A program made the translations under genes and the position numbers. This document shows positions 1 to 10,000 of a DNA stretch of 64,000 bases, piece by piece. Below the pieces are notes generated by a model. It was not told the DNA's origin and searched no databases. It saw nothing but the letters and a program-made list of their open reading frames with translations. The first letter of the stretch is position 1. The number at the start of each line of letters is the position of its first letter. Source of the stretch: a virus. The stretch lies in the IMG/VR virus record IMGVR_UViG_3300020394_000003, positions 62,001 through 126,000 of that record; one strand, 5' to 3'.

Positions 1-2
1 AT

Positions 3-3000
3 GGAACTGAAGAAAATCCAATTGTTATTGAGGGCGAAAAAGAACCCGATTTAATTTTGGAATTCCGAGATAATAATAAGGGTGTAGAACTAGATTACAT
101 TACATCAACAGATTATCAATTTTCTGAAGGGTTTAATATAGAATACGGCTCTTATATCATAAATGAAGATGAAGATGGAAATCCTGTACCAAATACAGAT
201 AACATTTATAAATTAAAAATTCTTGATGTCACAAATCAACTAGCAGATTTGCCTCGCCGCGCACGAAAGATCAAAGTAGATGAGCCACCAGATTTTAATA
301 TGGATGAAGAGATCGCTTTAGAAGATGAGGTAATTGATCTAGAGATCTATGGCTCGTTATCTACTGAGGCAGAAGAACTTAGGCAACAATATGATCTCGG
401 AGCGAACACTTCGGCTAGTCCTCAAAATAATCTGTGGAGCCAATACATGGCTGAAAAGTTTGCGTCGTTAGGGCTTAATGACGAGCAACAGGCCTTGTTC
501 CAGACTAGCACATTGTTCTCTCCAGAGAATGCAAATCAAACATATGATAAAATTGTAAACTCTTTGATGGCATTTATGGGTCAAAACATCGCCGATAACA
601 CACCGGCATGGTCATTTGGTTTTGACCCAGAAGACGACGGTGATTTAAATACATTTGATAAAGCATACATGTCGCCGGACTACCCTGAAGACAATAGATT
701 GTTTCTTGAATGGGCTGGAACTACCTTGGTTGATCAACTTCATACTGAAGATAATAGGTACCGTCGCAATAATGGTAAACCAATTTGGTGGAAAATTAAA
801 AGATACATCAAAGAAAATCAAATTATGGGCAAGTCAGCACATGACCGCATGTTTTTCTTAAGTCCTGCAGAATTTGGCGGAAGCTGGATGTGGCCACCAT
901 ACTACATCGAGCCACCAAAATCTGAAGGCTGGCTAGCCATCCGCGAGGCTCTGGTTCCTGAGATTGATGGAAAAGAGCCAAAAAGAACTTCCGTATGTGG
1001 ATTTCAAGATATTAAAGATCGAGTAGACGAGCTAACAAAAAAGATGCCTGACGATCCTAGATTGTCAGAATGTCCAGACTGTGTTGTTGAGCTTCCGTAT
1101 TCTAGGATTCTTGACCGCGCCGCGGCATCAGGAATGGAAGGCCCTATTTTATCTATAATTAGAATTTATGTGCTCGAAGAAATGTTAAAGGCGATGCCTG
1201 TGTTCTCTAACTTCAAAGCAGTGATCCCAGATGTCATGGACTATACATATGTTGAATATATTATTGCAAAGATGAAAATTGATTTTACTGAAAATCTCGG
1301 CAGAAAACGTGGTTTCTTAAAAGGCGATGCACTATGGTACACCTTCCTAGAACAGTGTGTGCAATCTTACGGGCGCAGAATTCAGCTTGATGGCCTTGAA
1401 CCAACTGAGGATATTATGCAAGCCATGAATGCGCTTAACATTGTCCAAAAAGATTTTCACTATCCCGACGAAGAAGACCTAGCAAGAGCAAAATTCGCTG
1501 CTGGCTTAAACCCATGGGCCGACTTTGGCGTTGAGGTTGACGAGACTACACCTGAAATTATTTTTGGAAGAGAAGTCAAGTTGTTTACTAAGCTGGAACA
1601 CTACCGTCGATGGCACTTATTACAAGCTGTGAAAGACTCAGAGCAACACGCAAATGTAATTGTTCGTGCTCTTGTTGAAGAACAACTGGAATACATGGCA
1701 GAAAAGTTTGAAGAAGCATTAAAAAAGGTTGATCTTGCACCTGAAATCAAAGATATTCATCAATATTTTGTGGGCTCTAGTAACTTTGTTGCTGGTAATA
1801 ATGGTTTTGCGCCTGACCTGATGTCTTATACGGGCAACGGGGATGTTCTTAATGTTGCTGAAAACCTAGAAGATAATCCATTCAACACATATCAATCAGA
1901 GGATTGGGCACCACTACCAGTTGATGTGCAAGTTACTGATCAGGGTGAAACTCAAGCAGCGTCCATTAATCTTAGTTCTAGGATTGTAACGGGTGATTTT
2001 ATTCTAGAAAAATATATCAGAGTAGAGGATAAAAGCGAACTAGGGATCACAGACGAGATACCAGAGCCAATCCTCACACGTAGTGATTCTACCCGCGGCG
2101 TTGTGAATATAAATATTTGGAAGCAATTTTTAGAAAGTGCTCTGTTGACAGAACATAAAGATAAAAAGCTTTCTGAATTTTTCGGCGACCTAGAACTTAC
2201 TTACAATTACGATGAAGAGGGTAACCCAACAGGTGAGCCTACCGGAATTGATGGTTCAACAGGGGTAAGGTATGGTCTCAGATTGAGCTATGTACCGCCG
2301 GAAGATATGGCAAATGAATTAGAGCAAGCTTTCGAAGCCATGGCAGAAAGTGAATCTTGGGCAGATATTGAAGCAAAAGCATCTAAAGAGAAGGCCTTTT
2401 TTCTAGCGCCTCCAAATCTTACTATAGAAAACAATGGAATGTCTGTTAATTCTACTATATTGACTGATGATAGCGGCGATGAAGTGACGGCTACTAATGC
2501 TTCTGCAAGGGCACAAGATGTTTATAACAATGTTGAGGCTAGACTCGCGTCGGGCACCTATAATGGATATAGTCCAAAAGGCGCTAGATTCGTAATCCCA
2601 ATTGCTTATGCGGAATATGACGCGCTAGACCACACTCTAGAGCAGCACAAAGATAGCATTGATCAAGAAATGGATCTCAAGTGTCTTGTAAACGACCTAG
2701 TAGCAACTCCAGACTTTGAGCTTATTTTTAGATATGTCTTCCCGCTAAATAGAATTACATCTTTGATGAGTATCTATGTTGGTCGTGCATTCCTAGCGTC
2801 AATTGGTGAAAAAACTATGTCCACAACACAAGATAAATTAAAAGATGTCCTTAGCAACGGATACCCCAAGCCAGATCCTGAATCAGGAGAGTGGCAAATT
2901 TACAATATCAGAAAGTTTGTAGGCCGCGGCGGAGTTTCTTATGATCGATGGGACGACGATTTCTTGTTTCGAAGATCTAAGAGGCGACTAGTAAGAATGT

Positions 3001-3191
3001 TTAGGACCTATTATAAATCTAGAGACTTCTTATCAGGTGGAGATGACGAGGGCGATGGTCAAAGTGACTTCACCGCATCCGAGAAGGAACAAAAAAGAGA
3101 AAGAAAGAGAGGGGATAAGGGCTCTAAGAGATACTTCCGACGCTTACGCAGACGAGAACGAGACCGTCCTTTTGATAAAAATGGCGAATGA
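3..3191 (+). CDS. Large structural protein of unknown function, 5' end outside the window
   Basis: The reading frame is already open at base 3 with no stop before the window edge, so the true start lies upstream; 1062 residues are visible. I do not recognise the family. It sits directly before gp25 and gp6, so a baseplate or tail role is inferred from position only. The protein is mixed alpha/beta with aromatic-rich stretches, a CPDC cysteine pair near residue 345, and a strongly basic last 40 residues full of KR and RR pairs following an acidic DDEGDG patch. No signal peptide or membrane segment is seen. The next gene starts 53 bases downstream, and that gap holds a candidate late-promoter motif. 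Confidence in the gene is high and in the role low. Confidence 0.8.
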   Translation, partial: GTEENPIVIEGEKEPDLILEFRDNNKGVELDYITSTDYQFSEGFNIEYGSYIINEDEDGNPVPNTDNIYKLKILDVTNQLADLPRRARKIKVDEPPDFNMDEEIALEDEVIDLEIYGSLSTEAEELRQQYDLGANTSASPQNNLWSQYMAEKFASLGLNDEQQALFQTSTLFSPENANQTYDKIVNSLMAFMGQNIADNTPAWSFGFDPEDDGDLNTFDKAYMSPDYPEDNRLFLEWAGTTLVDQLHTEDNRYRRNNGKPIWWKIKRYIKENQIMGKSAHDRMFFLSPAEFGGSWMWPPYYIEPPKSEGWLAIREALVPEIDGKEPKRTSVCGFQDIKDRVDELTKKMPDDPRLSECPDCVVELPYSRILDRAAASGMEGPILSIIRIYVLEEMLKAMPVFSNFKAVIPDVMDYTYVEYIIAKMKIDFTENLGRKRGFLKGDALWYTFLEQCVQSYGRRIQLDGLEPTEDIMQAMNALNIVQKDFHYPDEEDLARAKFAAGLNPWADFGVEVDETTPEIIFGREVKLFTKLEHYRRWHLLQAVKDSEQHANVIVRALVEEQLEYMAEKFEEALKKVDLAPEIKDIHQYFVGSSNFVAGNNGFAPDLMSYTGNGDVLNVAENLEDNPFNTYQSEDWAPLPVDVQVTDQGETQAASINLSSRIVTGDFILEKYIRVEDKSELGITDEIPEPILTRSDSTRGVVNINIWKQFLESALLTEHKDKKLSEFFGDLELTYNYDEEGNPTGEPTGIDGSTGVRYGLRLSYVPPEDMANELEQAFEAMAESESWADIEAKASKEKAFFLAPPNLTIENNGMSVNSTILTDDSGDEVTATNASARAQDVYNNVEARLASGTYNGYSPKGARFVIPIAYAEYDALDHTLEQHKDSIDQEMDLKCLVNDLVATPDFELIFRYVFPLNRITSLMSIYVGRAFLASIGEKTMSTTQDKLKDVLSNGYPKPDPESGEWQIYNIRKFVGRGGVSYDRWDDDFLFRRSKRRLVRMFRTYYKSRDFLSGGDDEGDGQSDFTASEKEQKRERKRGDKGSKRYFRRLRRRERDRPFDKNGE

Positions 3192-3204
3192 TACTGAAGC
3201 AAAA

Positions 3205-3213
3205 ACTATATAC
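3205..3213 (+). promoter_or_regulatory. Candidate late-promoter motif (ACTATATAC)
   Basis: A near match to the ACTAYWTAY motif found in most gaps of this window, 32 bases upstream of the gp25-like start. It is one of the weaker copies. Confidence 0.35.
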
Positions 3214-3244
3214 TTTATAATTAACTCAAGAGGAACACTCACCA

Positions 3245-3637
3245 ATGGCTTATGACGCTTCACTTCCATTCAGAAGAGATGAAACTACTGGATTTGCTAC
3301 AATCGATACTGTAGCCGACGCAGTACATCAGGATTTAAGAATATTGCTATTGACTACCCCGGGCGAAAGAGTCATGGACCCTTTATTCGGAGTTGGATTA
3401 AAAAGATTTTTATTTCAACCACTAGTGTTAGGTACCCTAGGAGATATTGAAGTACGTATCCGCAACCAAGTTAAGAAGTATTTAAATTTTATAACAATTG
3501 TAAATATAGACTTTTCTAGTGCACTAAGTACAGCACCGGGTACGTCAGTAACTGATATGGATGAAAACCTGCTGGGAATCACTATAAGCTATCAGTATGG
3601 TTATAATGAAGTAAGGGATTTGTATATAACAGCCTAA
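3245..3637 (+). CDS. 25: Baseplate wedge protein, T4 gp25-like (GPW/gp25 family)
   Basis: 130 residues, nearly the same length as T4 gp25 (132). The family hallmark is visible: a DLRILLLTTPGERVMDPLFG segment (residues 29-48) followed by GLKRFLF, then a predicted alpha/beta core ending in ISYQYGYNEVRDL. In contractile tails gp25 sits at the inner end of the baseplate wedge, next to gp6, and serves as the template for sheath assembly. The gp6-like gene follows after 40 bases, matching the usual pairing. An AGAGGA ribosome-binding site lies about 10 bases before the ATG. Confidence 0.92.
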   Translation: MAYDASLPFRRDETTGFATIDTVADAVHQDLRILLLTTPGERVMDPLFGVGLKRFLFQPLVLGTLGDIEVRIRNQVKKYLNFITIVNIDFSSALSTAPGTSVTDMDENLLGITISYQYGYNEVRDLYITA

Positions 3638-3655
3638 AATTTAAAAATTTAGGCT
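3631..3655 (+). other. Hairpin spanning the gp25 stop codon
   Basis: AGCCTAAA and TTTAGGCT form a perfect 8-base stem around a 9-base A/T loop, overlapping the stop codon of the gp25-like gene. No T-run follows, so it is not a standard terminator. It could be a processing site or an mRNA stability element. Confidence 0.45.
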
Positions 3656-3677
3656 AGTTAATGGATGGAGTTCTACG

Positions 3678-5483
3678 ATGTCAAAAGATAAAAGATTTAA
3701 CAGAAATATACGATACACAAACAGAGACTTTACATCTGTTAAAAATGATTTAGTAGAGCAGGCAAAGATTTACTACCCTGACACGTACAAGGACTTTAAT
3801 CAGGCTAGCTTTGGTTCAATGATGTTGGACTCAGTAGCATACGTTGCAGATCAGCTTAATTTTTATTTAGACTATCAGGCCAATGAAAGCTTTATTGATA
3901 CGGCTGTCGAATATGAGAATGTTGTAAGGCACGCTAAGAGTTTGGGATACAGATGGAAGGGCGCCCCTTCTAGCTTAGGCGTGATTTCCATGTATGTCAT
4001 TTGCCCCGCCGCAGGTCTCGGAATGGGAGTAGATTTAGATTATGTCCCAGTGCTAAAAGCCGGCGCCCAATTCACATCACAGTCGGGCGGCAGCTTTTTA
4101 TTAATGCAAGATGTGGATTTTTCTTTAAGTTCAAATGAAATCGTAGCTGCTAGAAAAGACTCCACAACAGGTTTACCTACACACTATGCGATCAAAGCAT
4201 ATGGTAAAGTCATTTCTGGCGAAATTATGAGAAAAACAGTTAATGTTGGCAGCTTTCAAAGATTTAGAAAAATTCAAGTAGGTTCGTTAAGTAACGTGTC
4301 GGAAATTTTACGTGTCACCGATGACGAAGGTCACGAATATCATCAAGTTGAATATCTATCACAAGACGTTATTTACAAAGAAGTTGTTAACAAAGATGCT
4401 CGCATCTCTGGGGTACCATCCGTGATGCGCCCTGTCTCTGTTCCTAGGAGATTTATTATTGAAACAGAAGGTAACGATCTCTATATTCAGTTTGGCCATG
4501 GCTCAGACTCAGAAGCAGCCTCTCCATCAGTGGTAGAACCTACAAACTTAACGCTGCAGCAGTTTGGAAGAAGCTATATTACGGATGAATCTTTTGATCC
4601 CAATAACTTATTATCAACGGATAAACTAGGAATTAGTCCGTCAAATACAAGAGTGTATGTGATTTATAGAATCAATAGTCAGACCACTGCAAATGCAGCA
4701 GTTGGAACAATAACAAAGGTTGGCAGCAACGAAATGTTATTTAGGGCCGAGCACGAACTGAGTCAAAAAAAGGTAAGGGAAGTAAGAAGATCTTTAGAGT
4801 CTTATAATGAAGAAGCAATCGTGGGGGCAATTACGCTTCCCGATACTGACGATATTAAAAGAATGGTGTACGATAACTTTGCAACTCAAAACAGGGCTGT
4901 CACAAAACAAGATTACTTATCACTAGCATATTCTATGGATCCAAAATTTGGCAAAATTAAACGATGTAACATCATGAGAGATCCTGATTCATTAAAAAGA
5001 AATTTAAATATGTATGTTTTAGCTGAAGCACCAAATGGAAAGTTATCGGTTGCAAATGACTCATTAAAAAGAAACTTAAAAACTTGGCTAAATCAATATA
5101 GGATGATCAATGATACAATTGATATTCTAGATGGAAAAATTTTAAATTTTAGAATTGATTTTGATGTTGTGGGGCACAGAGACTATAATAAGCACGATGT
5201 TTTAAATCAATGTGTAAAAGTGTTGAGAGATGAATTTGCACAACCAAAATATATGGGTGAACCATTTTATATTTCTGATATTCAGAATATGTTAAACGAT
5301 GTAGATGGTGTTACCGACGTTAAGATGGTTAAAGTTACATGCATGAATGGCGGAATTTATTCCGATTCTTTTCTTGACATAGCACAACAAAAGTCCGCAG
5401 ATGGAAGATATATCGTAATTCCAGAAAACTGCGCAGTAGAAATTAAATATCCAAGAAACGATATTGTGGGGACAATTACATAA
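3678..5483 (+). CDS. 6: Baseplate wedge subunit, T4 gp6-like (Baseplate_J family)
   Basis: 601 residues (T4 gp6 is 660). The N-terminal part has the gp6 pattern of NRNIRYTNRDFTSVKNDLVE followed by FGSMMLDSVAYVADQLNFYL (residues 46-65), the helix bundle that starts gp6 and gpJ proteins. A central beta domain follows (about 110-350). The C-terminal half has VTKQDYLSLAYSMDPKFGKI (about 410-429), typical of Baseplate_J proteins. gp6 dimers form the inner ring of the baseplate and join neighbouring wedges. The start has a TGGAG site 7-8 bases upstream, and the stop overlaps the next start (TAATG), suggesting translational coupling. Confidence 0.9.
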   Translation: MSKDKRFNRNIRYTNRDFTSVKNDLVEQAKIYYPDTYKDFNQASFGSMMLDSVAYVADQLNFYLDYQANESFIDTAVEYENVVRHAKSLGYRWKGAPSSLGVISMYVICPAAGLGMGVDLDYVPVLKAGAQFTSQSGGSFLLMQDVDFSLSSNEIVAARKDSTTGLPTHYAIKAYGKVISGEIMRKTVNVGSFQRFRKIQVGSLSNVSEILRVTDDEGHEYHQVEYLSQDVIYKEVVNKDARISGVPSVMRPVSVPRRFIIETEGNDLYIQFGHGSDSEAASPSVVEPTNLTLQQFGRSYITDESFDPNNLLSTDKLGISPSNTRVYVIYRINSQTTANAAVGTITKVGSNEMLFRAEHELSQKKVREVRRSLESYNEEAIVGAITLPDTDDIKRMVYDNFATQNRAVTKQDYLSLAYSMDPKFGKIKRCNIMRDPDSLKRNLNMYVLAEAPNGKLSVANDSLKRNLKTWLNQYRMINDTIDILDGKILNFRIDFDVVGHRDYNKHDVLNQCVKVLRDEFAQPKYMGEPFYISDIQNMLNDVDGVTDVKMVKVTCMNGGIYSDSFLDIAQQKSADGRYIVIPENCAVEIKYPRNDIVGTIT

Positions 5484-7027
5484 TGGCTGTTAAAAGATAT
5501 TGGGCATTGAAAGATAACACTATCACCAACGCCTACGAATCAAATTTACAATATCGAGCGACCGGCTCAAACATGGGCGGGTCAGATGTTCTTGAAGTAT
5601 TTAGTGTTTACCAGCAGGCAGGAACATCATCCTCAGATCAGGATGAGTTTGCAAGGATCCTAATTCAATTTCCAATTACAGGCTCAAACCTGCAAAATGA
5701 TTATACTTCAGTAAAAAGAGATCGAGTACTAGGGAATATTCCAGCTTCAGGAAGTGTAGAATTTTATCTTAAAATGTATAATGCACGCCATTCTTTAACC
5801 ACTCCCCGTGACTATAGTCTTGTAGTAGCTGCTCTTAACAAAGATTGGGATGAGGGCAGCGGTTTAGATATGGACAACTACACTGATGTTTTGTACGGCG
5901 ATATGAAGGGCTCTAACTGGATCTCATCTTCACTGGGAACAAAGTGGACATCAGCCGGCGGTGATTGGGATAACGATGATTCTCTAGGTGTAACCGCCTC
6001 TTTTTATACTGGCGTTGAAGATATGGAAGTTAATGTAACACCGCTTGTTGAAAACTGGATTGCAGGTACAAAGAACAACTATGGAGTAATTGTACGGCTA
6101 GCCCCCGATCTAGAGTCTGCAGAAAAATCATATTACACTAAGAAATTTTTTGGAAGAACATCTGAATTTTTCTTTAAAAGACCGGTATTGGAAGCTCGCT
6201 GGAATTCGGCCACTAGGGATGACAGAAATAATTTTTATTATAGCAGCTCAGTCGCTACATTATCAGACAATCTAAATACACTTTACTATTATAACTTTGT
6301 ACGCGGCCGCCTCCGAGCGATTCCACTCGATGCAGGCTCTGAAGTCGTAGTGAGTCTGTACACGGCTTCCCCAGATGGCACCCCAAGCGCCACGGATGGT
6401 AAAATCGCCCTCTCAAAGGGTGGAGGTGTCGTCGCTGCCGGTGATGTTAACGCAACCGCTAGCGTATCATCAACCGGAGTTTATACTGTATCATTATCTG
6501 CAACTGGTTCTAAAAGTTCGCATTCGACACTGTATGATGTGTGGCAAATTAGAAAAGCGACCGATCAGGGAGTAGATGGGTATACACAGATTTATACAGG
6601 AAGCATCAAGCCCAAATCGGATACTGGTGCGACGTGGAACAGAAATCGAACTTACGTTACAACTGTTCCAAATCTTAAGAAAACTTATCACAGAACAGAT
6701 ACAGACCGACTAAGACTTTACACTAGAGAAAAAGACTGGAGTCCAACTATTTATAATAAGGCAAACAATACGATTGAAAGATCAATCATCGAAAGTGGTT
6801 CATATAGAATTACAAGAAATATTGATAAACTAGTAGTACTACCATTTGGTACGGGATCTGAGATGCACACTCAAATGTCTTATGATGTTTCAGGCAATTA
6901 CTTTGACGTAGACTTTTCGATACTAGCATCGGGGTATTCTTACACAATGGACTTCAGTTTTTATGATGACTCAATAGGCGACTGGATAGTGCAGCCACAA
7001 AAGTTTAAGTTTAGAGTTGACGAATAG
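5483..7027 (+). CDS. Baseplate-associated protein with a DNRLRE-like beta-sandwich domain
   Basis: 514 residues. Residues 50-240 follow the pattern of DNRLRE domains seen in secreted and phage surface proteins: an early RILIQFP strand, a VEFYLKMYNA strand, a W-rich middle with GGDW, then MEVNVTPLVENWIAG (about 181-195) with GVIVRL, and a closing KRPVLEARW strand. The second half is beta-rich with a Ser/Thr/Gly-rich section at about 290-350. Its place between gp6 and a giant LamG protein, with a TAATG overlap, suggests a baseplate-periphery or fibre-attachment role analogous in position to gp7/gp8. That role is inferred, while the domain match is a pattern I can see. Confidence 0.65.
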   Translation: MAVKRYWALKDNTITNAYESNLQYRATGSNMGGSDVLEVFSVYQQAGTSSSDQDEFARILIQFPITGSNLQNDYTSVKRDRVLGNIPASGSVEFYLKMYNARHSLTTPRDYSLVVAALNKDWDEGSGLDMDNYTDVLYGDMKGSNWISSSLGTKWTSAGGDWDNDDSLGVTASFYTGVEDMEVNVTPLVENWIAGTKNNYGVIVRLAPDLESAEKSYYTKKFFGRTSEFFFKRPVLEARWNSATRDDRNNFYYSSSVATLSDNLNTLYYYNFVRGRLRAIPLDAGSEVVVSLYTASPDGTPSATDGKIALSKGGGVVAAGDVNATASVSSTGVYTVSLSATGSKSSHSTLYDVWQIRKATDQGVDGYTQIYTGSIKPKSDTGATWNRNRTYVTTVPNLKKTYHRTDTDRLRLYTREKDWSPTIYNKANNTIERSIIESGSYRITRNIDKLVVLPFGTGSEMHTQMSYDVSGNYFDVDFSILASGYSYTMDFSFYDDSIGDWIVQPQKFKFRVDE

Positions 7028-7038
7028 CGAGATAAAAT

Positions 7039-10000
7039 ATGGCAATCAAAGATTTATTTGAGAAACCACAGCAAGTACTGAGTTCGGCAGATTCCGAAAA
7101 GACAACCAAAGGAAAGGTCGAATCAATCGACAACCTTGATGCAGTACTGCGTCAAAAAGAAGAGTTTGTTCCTTATATCGATCACTCCTCTGCATCTAAT
7201 TTCGCCATCTATGGCTCTGCTGAAAAATACTATGAAGATGCTTTCACGGCAATCTATCGACAATATCCTTATGACGGTTCCGCTCACGAAAAAAAAGAGT
7301 ACGAATTAAACATAAATTATCTAACAAGGTATATTCTAGATAACAAATATCCTAGAACAAATGGTTATATTACGCTAGGACTGAATAATACGTATTCGGG
7401 CCTATCAGGTTCATACGGCAATGTAGCCTCCAGCGAATATATTAAGGTTGTAGGGGGCCCGCACACAGCATCAAACCTTCAATATGATGTTGAGGGCATG
7501 ATTGGACGCCCTCTTTACGAAACTTTCAAATACTCAAATAAGCTTGCTTCTAATCCATATGAACTAGCTGGCTTAGCTAAGGGGCAAAACTTAGGCTCAC
7601 AGCTTTCAAACTTGAGGTTTAATGCCTCAGACGGAATGACTGTTGAATTCTGGCTTAAAAAGACTGCCTTTGATCCAACAAAGACCAAAAGAGAAGTTGT
7701 ATTTGATCTTTGGAATGGAAAAAATCATGTAGGGGCAGATCCTGATTTGTCATCTGGTAGATTTTTGATTGAGCTTTCTAGTAGTGACGGTGGCCCCTTT
7801 AGGCTTACATGTGTTTCTGGTTCTACTTCTTTGGCATCCGATCTTGCAATTTGTAGCACTAGTATAACCGGCGGCATAGTTGCCAACGGCGGCTGGAATC
7901 ATTATGCTGTGTCTCTTAAATCATATCCTTCTAGCAATGAGACATTGGTTAAGTTCTATGTCAATGGCGATTTGGATAAGCAGACAACAATTAGCGGCTA
8001 CATTAACGAAGTTACAGGCGGCTTAAACGCATACATTGGTGCCCTGCAAACAGGTACCGCTCTTGGCGGCGCCGCTGGTTACGGGCTGCTTAGTGCGTCT
8101 TTAGACGAGTTTCGATACTGGAAGGAGGCACGAACATCAGAGGATATTGGTAGAAACTGGTGGACTCAAGTAAATGGAGGATCAAATACTGAAACTGCAA
8201 ACACAAGCCTAGGTGTATATTATAAATTTAATGAAGGTATTGTACAAACCTCCGCTGCAGATACCGCTGGTTATGCTTTTGATAAAAAGATTTTGGACTA
8301 CTCTGGTCGCGTATCAAACGGAGTTTGGGTTGGGTACCCGGGCCTCCCACATCGTGCTAGAAGTACAAATTCGGCCATTGTGGAAGCGAATGTGGCAGCA
8401 ACAGAATTTAAAGACCCAATTCTATACAGTACACACACTAGAGTTAAAAATTTAAGAACCGAGCTGATGGCTAGCGGTTCGATGTGGGATGATGAAAATA
8501 ACGCATCACTGTTGAACGCACTGCCATCTTTTATGCGAGAAGAAGACGAAGAGATAGGGGACGGAACATTAACGAATACATTACAAATGATGGGTGCATA
8601 TTTCGACAAGATCCATCATTTAATTGATGCATTGCCAAAAGTTAGAGCTACATCGTATCTTACAGCATCAGCAAAGCCCTATCCTTTCGCCACTCATTTG
8701 CTGGAAAGTATTGGGTTAAACGCCCCTGAACTTTTTGTACAGGCGAATGTGCTAGAGTCGTTTGCTCAAAGAGATGAAGACCGTCCGTATACGCAAGATT
8801 TAACAGAGCTTAAAAATCTTATTTATCAAAACATTTACAATAACTTAACATACATTTACAAGTCCAAGGGTACTGAAAAGTCTATTCGAAATATTGTACG
8901 TTGTTTCGGAGTAGACGAAGAACTTATTCGACTTAATTTGTATTCTAGCAATTTAACTTATGAGTTAAAAGATAATACTAGAACTAAAACAGTAAAATCA
9001 AAATGTGTTAATTTTAATGACGTTGATAAATTTGACTCTACAATATATCAAGCGGCAGATCCTGACAATGCAAATACTTCGGCGTATATTACTGGATCCG
9101 GCCCGACAACAGTAACCGCATCTTTAGGTAAAGAAGATTTGCTTGGAATGACTGTGGAGGGAGAATTCATTTTCCCAATCAAGCTTACTAGGCGAGATTT
9201 CGGATATTTTGACACCCCATTTACAAAAGTGTCTCTATTTGGCATGCATACGCCAACAAAGAATGGTAATTCATTTGACACCAAAGACTATGCAAACTTC
9301 CAAGTTCAAGCTATAAAACCGAATGCAGAATCTAACCATGCATATTTTAAGCTTACCTCAAATTATGACCCGTACCCAATTCCAGAGCTAACATCCAGCT
9401 TGTTTAATGATGTATACGACAATCAAAGATGGAACCTATCTGTTAGAATTAAACCACTTGATCCCGTAACTAACTTTGTACAAGACAATCAGGTTGATAC
9501 AACGTTTAACCCGCTAGCAAGAATGTGCCAAAACTACGAAGTTCACTTTTATGGCGTGAACATGGAAACAGGATACCCAGAGCATACCTTCCACCTTTCG
9601 GGAACCATGGAGGCACATAAAGCTAGAGATTTTCTGAGAGCTTCAAAGAAAATCTATGCCGGTGCCCACAAACAAAACTTTAACGGCGCCACAATCGATC
9701 TCTCAGATGTTAAAGTATCGAACATTAAATACTGGGCAACTTGTTTAGATAATGAAGATTTACTAGCACATGCTAGCGATCCAGAAAATCACGGTGTTAC
9801 AGATCCATACAAGAATGTTGCTTTACAGGTTGCGAGCCTTAATAAATGGCACATTCCAAAAATTGATACTTTAGCCCTTAACTGGACATTTGAAAACTGT
9901 GTTGCACCATCTTCTGATGCAGGCGACCCATCAACTGACGACTCGTTTTTCTTCGTGGACGACATCTCATCGGGCTCGTCAGAAGCGGTTGCTTCCGCAA

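Noticed and set aside
3181-3255. A 24-codon frame overlapping the end of the first gene and the gp25 start
   Set aside because: No ribosome-binding site and no features; it is probably chance.
6746-6754. ACTATTTAT inside the DNRLRE-like gene
   Set aside because: It is a motif copy within coding sequence, about 285 bases from the next start, and its codons make sense in the protein. It shows that the motif can occur by chance and tempers the promoter claim.
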